Source: Pseudozobellia sp. WGM2
GTDB taxonomy: Bacteria; Bacteroidota; Bacteroidia; Flavobacteriales; Flavobacteriaceae
Direction: 5' to 3'
DNA: 64,000 nt
Assembly: GCF_017810075.1 (NCBI RefSeq)
Contig: NZ_JADNYK010000002.1
Span: 729,002 to 793,001, forward strand
Part shown: positions 17,994 to 25,638 of the stretch, piece after piece
Numbering within the stretch: position 1 is the stretch's first letter
How the letters are laid out: every line of letters begins with the position of its first letter
The notes under the pieces: generated by a model
What the model saw: only the letters and a program-made list of their open reading frames with translations
Told to the model about the DNA's origin: nothing
Databases searched by the model: none
Made by a program: the position numbers and the translations under genes

Positions 17994-20423
17994 ATGTTAA
18001 AAAACTATATAAAAATCGCTTGGCGAAACCTGCTGAAAAATAAACAGCAGACTATCATTAATCTCTTGGGCCTTACCATGGGTACAGTTAGTTGCTTGGC
18101 CATTCTTCTGTATGTCTTTGCGCAGTTGGGCTATGACAAACATCACGATAATGCCGATAGTCTTTACCGTGTTGAAACGGTCATTGAACGCGATGGCCAA
18201 GAGCCTTTTGACTCGTCAACTTCATCACCACCCATCGCTTTTGCTATGAAAGAAGATTATCCTGAAGTAGAGGAAGCTACCAGAGTAGTGCTAACCGACG
18301 TTTTCTATAGTATGTTGATGCGTGCCGCCGATAGCGAAGACTCGTACTACGAATCTCGGGTCTATATGGCAGATTCCACCTTTTTTAAGGTTTTTGATTT
18401 CAAATTTTTGAAAGGTGATAAGACAACTGCACTCAATGAGCCCAATGCAGTAGTGCTTTCGTCTAGTTTGGCCGATAAACTTTTCGGGCAGAAAGAGGTT
18501 TTGAACAAAGCTATTGTTTGGGGAAGCGGTGATGGAGCACTTACGCTAACGGTAAAAGGGGTTTTTGATGAGAAGGCCCAAAAGTCACACCTCAACCCTA
18601 ACTACTTGGTAAGTATGGGCACCCCCGGGATGGGCACCTTCGTCCAGAATTTTGACAATTTCGCTACCAACAACTTTGTGCATAGTTATGTGAAATTGGA
18701 TCCCAACGTTAATGCCTCCCAATTGGAAGCGAAATTACCGGGGTTTATACAAGAAAGGGCTTCCGAAGATTTGAAGAGTGCTGGAATGGGCAATAAGATT
18801 TTAGAACTGAAAAAAATAAAAGACATTCATTTGTACAGTGAGGGTAGAAGCAACCAACTGGACAAAGTTTCTGATATTACCTTTCTATATTTTCTGTTGA
18901 GCTTGGCCTTTTTTATTCAGTTGGTGGCCTGTATTAACTTTATAAACCTCAGTACGGCCAGAGCAAGTAAAAGGGCTCGTGAAATAGGGGTTCGTAAGGT
19001 TGTAGGTGCCGGAAAAAATGCCTTAATGCGGCAGTTCTTGGGCGAGTCGCTGTTAATGTCACTTTTTGCGATGCTTATCAGCATACCCATCGTAATTCTT
19101 TTACTGCCAATTATAAATGACCTGACTCAAGAATCTTTGACCTATTTGCATCTATACCAATGGCAGATTGTGTCACTTTTGTTGGTGATAGGAGTTGTTA
19201 CGGGCTTGGCGGCCGGTATTTATCCTGCCATTATCCTTTCTTCCATTAAACCGGTCAAGGCACTTAAAAGTGCTACTGTTCTACAATCTGGTAGCGGAAA
19301 TTTCCGGAAGGCCTTGGTCGTATTTCAGTTTGTGGTCTCTATCGGACTTGTCGCAACGGTAATCATTATTTCCCAACAATTTAAATTCACCCAGACCAAA
19401 GATTTGGGCTATAAAAAAGACAACCTAATTGCTTTAAGAATCGGTACGGAAGAAGCTTCCAGCAAGTTTGAATCCTTAAAATCATCTTTTTTAAACATTC
19501 CAGGGGTGACCAGTGTGGCGAGTGGTAATTATGCCCCTTCGGAAATGATTTTGGCCGACAACGGTTTTTACCTTCCCGGAGGGAACAGCGAAAACAGAAC
19601 GGTGGTAAAAAGAAATGGAGTGAGCGATGGTTATTTCAAAACTATGGGTATATCCATTTTGGAAGGACGTGACTTTACGGCGGCCGATACCGTTGACCAA
19701 ATTATTGTAAATGAGGCTACTTTAAAAGCTTTTAATATAAAACTTGAGAATGCTTTGAGTAGTACCTTACTTCAAGGCACAGATGAAGAAACCTTTGAAA
19801 TGCGCATCATAGGTGTGGTGGCAGATTATCATTTTGCATCCCTTCGGGAAGAGATTCAGCCCCTGTTTCTTCATAAGGAAACGGAACCCAATTGGCTATT
19901 CTTGAAAACCAATACGGATAATTATGGAAGCCTACTTGCAGGAATGGAAGACCAATGGAAATCTACCGTAAGCAACGTGCCCTTCGATTACCGTTTTGTG
20001 TATAAGGAAGTAGAGCGTCTCTATGATGAGGAAAAGCGATTGGGACTCATTTCCGTGGCATTTACCTTTTTGGCGATATTCATTAGCTGTTTGGGCCTAT
20101 TTGGATTGATTTCATATGTAACCGAACAAAAGAAAAAAGAGATAGGAATTCGGAAAGTATTGGGAGCAAGTGTGCATTCAGTAGTGCAATTGCTGACAAA
20201 AGACTTCGTGAAACTGGTGCTGATAGCCTTTTTGATTGCTTCACCCATAGCTTATCTGTTGATGTCGCGCTGGTTGGAAGGTTTTACGTACCGCATTGAA
20301 ATTGAATGGTGGGTATTTGTGCTAAGTGGCGGTTTTGCCCTAATGATTACCCTATTAACGGTGGGCATGCAGTCGTTGAGGTCTGCGGTGGCGAATCCGG
20401 TGAAGAGTTTACGAACGGAGTGA
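17994..20423 (+). CDS. FtsX/MacB-type permease 2
   Basis: 809 aa with the same two-half layout: N-terminal segment LLGLTMGTVSCLAILLYV, first MacB core to about 290, FtsX motif REIGVRKVVGAGKN, central segment around FRKALVVFQFVVSIG, second core, then KEIGIRKVLGAS and terminal NPVKSLRTE. Its last bases and the start of the following spacer are nearly identical to the end of permease 3 although the proteins differ. Probably a membrane partner of the MacB-like ATPase(s); the separate role of each permease is unknown. Confidence 0.87.
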   Translation: MLKNYIKIAWRNLLKNKQQTIINLLGLTMGTVSCLAILLYVFAQLGYDKHHDNADSLYRVETVIERDGQEPFDSSTSSPPIAFAMKEDYPEVEEATRVVLTDVFYSMLMRAADSEDSYYESRVYMADSTFFKVFDFKFLKGDKTTALNEPNAVVLSSSLADKLFGQKEVLNKAIVWGSGDGALTLTVKGVFDEKAQKSHLNPNYLVSMGTPGMGTFVQNFDNFATNNFVHSYVKLDPNVNASQLEAKLPGFIQERASEDLKSAGMGNKILELKKIKDIHLYSEGRSNQLDKVSDITFLYFLLSLAFFIQLVACINFINLSTARASKRAREIGVRKVVGAGKNALMRQFLGESLLMSLFAMLISIPIVILLLPIINDLTQESLTYLHLYQWQIVSLLLVIGVVTGLAAGIYPAIILSSIKPVKALKSATVLQSGSGNFRKALVVFQFVVSIGLVATVIIISQQFKFTQTKDLGYKKDNLIALRIGTEEASSKFESLKSSFLNIPGVTSVASGNYAPSEMILADNGFYLPGGNSENRTVVKRNGVSDGYFKTMGISILEGRDFTAADTVDQIIVNEATLKAFNIKLENALSSTLLQGTDEETFEMRIIGVVADYHFASLREEIQPLFLHKETEPNWLFLKTNTDNYGSLLAGMEDQWKSTVSNVPFDYRFVYKEVERLYDEEKRLGLISVAFTFLAIFISCLGLFGLISYVTEQKKKEIGIRKVLGASVHSVVQLLTKDFVKLVLIAFLIASPIAYLLMSRWLEGFTYRIEIEWWVFVLSGGFALMITLLTVGMQSLRSAVANPVKSLRTE

Positions 20424-20495
20424 ATCTATAGTTAAAAGTTATGAGTTACTAGTGAGACGTTAAATGATACTTTCTCCCTTACGAACAACGAACTG

Positions 20496-20521
20496 TCACA
20501 TCGAGCGCAGTCGAGATGAAA
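20496..20521. repeat. Half of a palindromic dispersed element
   Basis: TCACATCGAGCGCAGTCGAG then ATGAAA. The core CGAGCGCAGTCGAGA matches (as reverse complement) the right arm of the hairpin at 25571-25613. Elements with this core are, to my knowledge, scattered between genes in many flavobacteria. Confidence 0.5.
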
Positions 20522-20536
20522 GAACAACGAACAACA

Positions 20537-20557
20537 ATAAACCATAAACCATAAACC
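20537..20557. repeat. Three heptamers (ATAAACC) next to a start codon
   Basis: Three exact copies of ATAAACC end three bases before the ATG of permease 3. CAACGAA heptamers occur just upstream (about 20480-20535), the same unit that is expanded before permease 4. Confidence 0.85.
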
Positions 20558-20560
20558 AAA

Positions 20561-22939
20561 ATGGTCAAAACTTATCTAAAAATGGCATTCCGGGGCTTTA
20601 AGTCCGATCGCCTGTTTTCCGCGATCAACGTGGCCGGACTTTCAGTGGGGTTAGCCATTATTATTCTATTGGCACTTTATATAGCCAACGAACGCAGTTT
20701 TGATGGTATGTATGCCAAAAAAGAACGTATCCATCGGGTGCTCGTAGAAACCGATGGGGATTTTGGCTACGGCACCTGGGCCACGGCGCCTCCGGTTTTG
20801 GCGGCTACCATGCGCAAGGAAGTTATCAATGTGGAAACTGCCGCCCGTATGCTAAAACACGATTTTGGGAGCTCGGCAAACATTCGGGCAAACGAACAAA
20901 ATTTCACCGAAAACGATTTGTTTTGGGTGGATATGGAGCTCTTCGATATTTTTGATATCCCTTTTCTCAAGGGAAATCCCCAAACGGCATTGACCGAACC
21001 CAATACGATAGCCCTCTCGGAAGCTACGTCACGCAAATACTTTGGTTCGGTAGACCCCATGGGGAAGACCCTTTTGGTCGATAACAACAATGAACTCACG
21101 GTCACTGGGGTGTTTGCCGATTTTCCGCCCAACAGTTCGATCAATGCCAATATGCTGGCCTCGAGCAATGGCACTTGGTTTTATGAAAACGAAGCATGGT
21201 CCAATGCCAGTTTCGAGACCTTTTGTTTGCTCAAGGACAAGGTTTCCAAAAAGACGACCATCGCCCAAATGGGCAAAATGTTGGATGCCCATACGCCCAA
21301 GGAGGAACAATGGTACAGTTTGTCCTTACAGCCTTTGGGGGATGTCCATTTATATTCTTCGGATTATGGCAATTCCTATGCCGCCCATATCGGTGATGCC
21401 GGTGAGGTGCGCACTATGGCCGTTTTAGCCTTAGTCGTATTGCTGATCGCCGCCATGAATTACATTAACCTTACTACGGCAAAATCCTTGAAACGCTCCA
21501 AGGAAGTGGGAGTCAACAAGACCTTGGGGGCATCTCGAAAAAGCCTATTGGCCCGGTTTTATGTCGAGGCGGCCACGATTACAGGGGTTTCGGTGGTTCT
21601 TGGTGCGGTATTGGCCATTTTGTTCCTGCCCATTTTCCAGAGCTTGGTGGGGCGTGTAATTAGTTTTGGCACTACCGAAATTATGCCCTTTATGGTCGGT
21701 GTTGGTTTGCTTTGGTTGGCCATTGCCTTGGTGGCCGGTGCCTATCCGGCGTTTTACCTGTCTCGTTTTGCCCCTAGGGCTGCCCTATCCAATGCCAATA
21801 ACAGTGCGGCCAATGTAGTGTTGAGAAAGGGTTTGGTCGTAATGCAATTTGCCGTTTCGGTAATCTTGCTCGTGGGCGTACTAACCATTTATTTACAAAC
21901 GAAATACATTCAAGACAAAAAATTGGGATTCACGCCAGACAATGTTGTTGCGGTTTCCGTGAACGGGATTCGGGACAAGGCCACCAAGACTGCCCTGGCC
22001 CAAGAGATTGAAAAGATGGCCGCAATAAGTGCCGTAGGCTATTCCCAAGGCTTCCCGGGAAGGGATGTAAGTGGGCGTTCGCTGCGCAAAAAACCGACCG
22101 ATGAACATGGCCTGAACATCAAGACCAATGTCGCCGAGTCGTCCATTGTTGAGGTGCTTGATCTTAAATTGCTGGCCGGTACTTCCCTGCCCAAGAACAA
22201 AATGGCCACGGACACCACCATGCAGGTAGTGCTCAACAAGAAGGCCGTGGATTATTTGGGACTGTTGCCGGAAGAGGCCGTGGGCAAAGAGGTTTTTATC
22301 GGTGTGCCACAAACGGTGGTCGGTGTGGTCGAAGATTTCAATTATGAAAGCCTGCACCAGCCCATTGGAGCCTATGCCTTTCATAATGCGGCCAGCGAAT
22401 CGAAGGGATATTTGTTGGCGAAGTTCAAGGGAAATGAAGAATCGGAAGTCTTGGCCATGCTCAAGGGAAAGTTTGGCCAAGTGGTGCCCTATCTTGATTT
22501 TAATTATTCGCTGTTGGACCAAAATTTGGCCAAACTCTACGAACGTGAAAAACGAACCGGACAGACGACCATGTTGTTTTGTTTGCTGGCCATTTTTGTG
22601 GCCACCCTTGGCCTCTTGGGACTTTCGGCCTACATGGCGGAACAACGTCGCAAGGAAATTGGCATTCGAAAGGTCTTGGGCGCCTCGGTGCCAAGGATTG
22701 CCCAAATGCTGACAAAAGATTTTGCTCGATTAATCATAGTCGCCCTGGTGATCGGTTTTCCGGCAGCCTATTTCTTGGCCGATACGTGGTTGCAAGGTTT
22801 TGCCTACCGCATTGAACTGAACTGGTGGGTCTTTGCCCTTTCCGGAATTACTATTTTGGCCGTGGCCATATCTACGGTGAGCTTCCAGAGCATTAAGGCG
22901 GCGGTGACCAATCCGGTGAAGAGTTTACGAACGGAGTGA
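20561..22939 (+). CDS. FtsX/MacB-type permease 3 (GC-rich outlier)
   Basis: 792 aa, same architecture: INVAGLSVGLAIIILLALYI, MacB core, FtsX motif KEVGVNKTLGASRKS, NTIAL core residues, LRKGLVVMQFAVSVILL, second core, KEIGIRKVLGAS, terminal NPVKSLRTE. The gene is clearly richer in G+C than its neighbours: three 60-base lines inside it (21541, 22021, 22141) count 55, 57 and 48 percent, against 38 percent for line 27121 in permease 5. Codons ending in C or G (GCC, GGC, TTG) dominate. This suggests a different origin or recent acquisition into the array. Confidence 0.87.
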   Translation: MVKTYLKMAFRGFKSDRLFSAINVAGLSVGLAIIILLALYIANERSFDGMYAKKERIHRVLVETDGDFGYGTWATAPPVLAATMRKEVINVETAARMLKHDFGSSANIRANEQNFTENDLFWVDMELFDIFDIPFLKGNPQTALTEPNTIALSEATSRKYFGSVDPMGKTLLVDNNNELTVTGVFADFPPNSSINANMLASSNGTWFYENEAWSNASFETFCLLKDKVSKKTTIAQMGKMLDAHTPKEEQWYSLSLQPLGDVHLYSSDYGNSYAAHIGDAGEVRTMAVLALVVLLIAAMNYINLTTAKSLKRSKEVGVNKTLGASRKSLLARFYVEAATITGVSVVLGAVLAILFLPIFQSLVGRVISFGTTEIMPFMVGVGLLWLAIALVAGAYPAFYLSRFAPRAALSNANNSAANVVLRKGLVVMQFAVSVILLVGVLTIYLQTKYIQDKKLGFTPDNVVAVSVNGIRDKATKTALAQEIEKMAAISAVGYSQGFPGRDVSGRSLRKKPTDEHGLNIKTNVAESSIVEVLDLKLLAGTSLPKNKMATDTTMQVVLNKKAVDYLGLLPEEAVGKEVFIGVPQTVVGVVEDFNYESLHQPIGAYAFHNAASESKGYLLAKFKGNEESEVLAMLKGKFGQVVPYLDFNYSLLDQNLAKLYEREKRTGQTTMLFCLLAIFVATLGLLGLSAYMAEQRRKEIGIRKVLGASVPRIAQMLTKDFARLIIVALVIGFPAAYFLADTWLQGFAYRIELNWWVFALSGITILAVAISTVSFQSIKAAVTNPVKSLRTE

Positions 22940-22980
22940 ATCTATAGTTAATAGTTAAAAGTTGCTTTTTTCCTTACAAA

Positions 22981-23092
22981 CAACAAACAACAAACAACAA
23001 ACAACAAACAACAAACAACGAACAACGAACAACGAACAACGAACAACGAACAACGAACAACGAACAACGAACAACGAACAACGAACAACGAA
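22981..23092. repeat. Heptamer minisatellite, 16 units
   Basis: Sixteen uninterrupted 7-base units: five CAACAAA followed by eleven CAACGAA, with a single switch point at about 23016. It fills most of the space between permeases 3 and 4 and ends 27 bases before the ATG of permease 4. Uninterrupted short repeats of this kind change length by slippage. Confidence 0.97.
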
Positions 23093-23118
23093 ACCATCAT
23101 CATCATAAAACGAAAACC

Positions 23119-25551
23119 ATGTTCAAAATATATATAAAAATCGCTTGGAGGAGTCTTAAAAAGCAACCCTTTATCACCTCCTTAAATGTGTTCGGTTTGG
23201 CTATTGGTATGGCGGGAGCCATTTTGATAACCCTTTACATCTATGACGAACTGAATTACGACACCATGTTCGCAGATTCAGAAAGAATTTATAGAGTCAA
23301 TGCCGATATAAAATTTGGGGGCGCAGAAATGAATATGGCTGAAACGGCGGCTCCCATGGCTTCCGTTTTGGAGAAAGATTTTGATCAGGTAGAAACGGTA
23401 ACCCGTATACGAAATTGGGGAAGCTTATTGGTTTCAAGAGAGAACTCCAAAGACGATGGTAAAGAAGATAGGTCCGCTTACGTAGATCCTAATTTCTTTG
23501 CGTTTTTCGGTCTGCAATTTCTGGAAGGAGATGTGCAATCCGCCTTGGAAAATAGCAATGCCTTGGTGCTGACCAAAAGTACGGCCCAGAAGTATTTTAA
23601 AGATTCCGAAGCTTTGGGTAAAACCATCCGATTGAACAATGAAGAAGTCTATACGGTGAACGGCGTGGTTGAGGATATGCCCAAAAATTCATTGCTACGT
23701 GAACACACGGTTTTTATGTCCATGTTGGGTTTTGAAGACTCCCGGTCAACCCAATGGGGTAGTCATAACTACTTTACGTTTGTAAAAATGCTTCCCGGTT
23801 ATTCTATTGAGAATTTTCAGGCCCCTCTGCAATCGTTGGTGTCTTCACATATGATACCTTCCGTCCAACGCTATTATCCCGGGATTACCGAAGAGTCTTT
23901 CCTGGCCTCGGGCAATTACGTTCGCTATAGTACAACGGCATTGGAAGATATTCACTTGTATTCCAATCGGCATATAGAATTAAGTCAGAACGGTAGAATT
24001 GAAAACATTTATATCCTGGCTTCCATTGGTTTGTTTTTACTCATATTAGCGAGTGTCAACTTTATGAACTTATCAACGGCCCATTCTTTAAAAAGGGCCA
24101 AAGAAGTAGGTATTCGAAAAACCCTGGGTTCAAAAAAACAAAGTCTGGTCAGCCAATTTTTAACAGAGGCGGGTCTCATCAGTTTTGCTTCTTTAGTAGT
24201 CGCATTGCTACTGGCTATTTCAGCATTGCCTTATTTTAATGAGTTGGCAGGTAAAGAAATAGCGATGCCTTTTAACAGCCCTGTTTTTTGGTTACTTCTT
24301 TTGATGGGTAGTGTTTTTCTTGGGTTGCTTTCCGGATGGTATCCTGCCTTTTTTATGTCGCGCTTTAAACCTGTGAAAGTTCTAAAAGGTAGCGGGGAGC
24401 AAAGTATCGGTGGAAGCCGGGTAAGAAGTGCATTGGTCGTCACCCAATTCGCCATTTCGGTATTTCTCATTGTGGGCACTTTGGTGATCTATCGTCAACT
24501 GCAATACATTCAAGGTAAGGATTTGGGCTATTCCAAAGAACAAGTATTGGTGCTTAATGATGTTTTTACCCTTGGTAATCAAAGACAGGCGTTCAAAGAG
24601 CGGGTCAAAAAGCTTACTTCTGTCGAAAACGCGACATTGAGCAGCTATTTGCCAACACCTTCCAGCAGAAGTGATAATTCTTATTTTGAGGAGGGAATAA
24701 CCGATCAAGAGTATGCCGTACAAATGCAACGGTGGTTTGTAGACCACGATTACGCGTCTACCTTAGATTTAGAAGTCGTGGTCGGCAGGGATTTTAGCAG
24801 AGACTTTCCTACTGATTCCCTAGCTATGATTATCAATGAAAGTGCTTTGGCCAAAATGGGTAAAACGGCGGATGAGGTACTAGGAAAGAGATTTTCAAGC
24901 GATTTAGGAAATGAAGACGCTTCGTTTTACACCGTAGTTGGGGTGGTCAAGAATTTTCATTTTGAATCCCTTCGCAATGAAATTGGAGCGTGGAATATGG
25001 TGTTGGGTGATTTTTCCAATTCCATGGTGGTTAAGTTGAAACCGAGGGATTTTAGTTCGAGTATTGCCCAGATAGAAAGTGTTTGGAACGAATTGGTGCC
25101 CGGCCAGTCTTTCGACTATTATTTTATGAACGAATCTTTCAATGATACCTATCAAATGGAGCAAAGATTAGGGCATATTTTTATTGTATTCACCATTTTG
25201 TCCATCATTATTGCCTGTTTGGGACTTTTTGGATTGGCAGCTTTCAATGCTCAAAAACGTACAAAGGAAATTGGGGTTAGAAAAGTTTTGGGTGCCAGCG
25301 TAGCACAAATAACCTATAAGTTGACATTGGATTTTTTAAAGCTCGTGGGGATTTCCGTATTGGTCGCATTGCCTTTGGGTTGGTTCGCCATGAACCGATG
25401 GCTGCAAGACTTTAGTTACCGAATTGATATTCCCTGGTGGATACTTGCTTTGGCAGCATTTGTGGCGGTATTTATTTCAGTGGTTACAGTAAGTTTTCAA
25501 AGTATTAAAGCAGCGATTTCGGATCCGGTAAAGAGTTTACGTACAGAATGA
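23119..25551 (+). CDS. FtsX/MacB-type permease 4
   Basis: 810 aa. N-terminal segment NVFGLAIGMAGAILITLYI, first core, NFMNLSTAHSLKRAKEVG with IRKTLGSKKQS, segment VRSALVVTQFAISVFLIVG, second core, KEIGVRKVLGASVAQ and terminal DPVKSLRTE. Layout and length equal the other five permeases. The coding sequence starts 27 bases after a 16-unit heptamer repeat, whose length may influence leader structure or spacing. Substrate unknown. Confidence 0.87.
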   Translation: MFKIYIKIAWRSLKKQPFITSLNVFGLAIGMAGAILITLYIYDELNYDTMFADSERIYRVNADIKFGGAEMNMAETAAPMASVLEKDFDQVETVTRIRNWGSLLVSRENSKDDGKEDRSAYVDPNFFAFFGLQFLEGDVQSALENSNALVLTKSTAQKYFKDSEALGKTIRLNNEEVYTVNGVVEDMPKNSLLREHTVFMSMLGFEDSRSTQWGSHNYFTFVKMLPGYSIENFQAPLQSLVSSHMIPSVQRYYPGITEESFLASGNYVRYSTTALEDIHLYSNRHIELSQNGRIENIYILASIGLFLLILASVNFMNLSTAHSLKRAKEVGIRKTLGSKKQSLVSQFLTEAGLISFASLVVALLLAISALPYFNELAGKEIAMPFNSPVFWLLLLMGSVFLGLLSGWYPAFFMSRFKPVKVLKGSGEQSIGGSRVRSALVVTQFAISVFLIVGTLVIYRQLQYIQGKDLGYSKEQVLVLNDVFTLGNQRQAFKERVKKLTSVENATLSSYLPTPSSRSDNSYFEEGITDQEYAVQMQRWFVDHDYASTLDLEVVVGRDFSRDFPTDSLAMIINESALAKMGKTADEVLGKRFSSDLGNEDASFYTVVGVVKNFHFESLRNEIGAWNMVLGDFSNSMVVKLKPRDFSSSIAQIESVWNELVPGQSFDYYFMNESFNDTYQMEQRLGHIFIVFTILSIIIACLGLFGLAAFNAQKRTKEIGVRKVLGASVAQITYKLTLDFLKLVGISVLVALPLGWFAMNRWLQDFSYRIDIPWWILALAAFVAVFISVVTVSFQSIKAAISDPVKSLRTE

Positions 25552-25570
25552 AATTATTAGTGTTTCCTCC

Positions 25571-25613
25571 TCGAGTGCAGTCGAGAAGTCATTTAGTTCT
25601 CGACTGCGCTCGA
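25571..25613. repeat. Palindromic dispersed element (hairpin)
   Basis: A 17-base arm (TCGAGTGCAGTCGAGAA, 25571-25587) faces its near-complement at 25597-25613 across a 9-base loop, with one mismatch that would be a G-U type pair in RNA. It lies between permeases 4 and 5. It resembles REP-like elements of flavobacteria and could act as a transcription or mRNA-stability barrier. Confidence 0.75.
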
Positions 25614-25638
25614 ACGTACAACATTTAAAACAAGAATC

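Noticed and set aside
21893..22705. 270-aa minus-strand open frame inside permease 3
   Set aside because: It is antisense to a full FtsX/MacB permease; the long frame is a by-product of the G/C-rich third positions.
22981..23092. CRISPR array candidate
   Set aside because: Units are 7 bases and directly adjacent with no spacers; no cas genes nearby.
22948..23166. 72-aa frame with repeated FVVRCSL units on the minus strand
   Set aside because: It is the translation of the heptamer minisatellite on the antisense side of the permease 4 leader; no start signal or homology supports a real protein.
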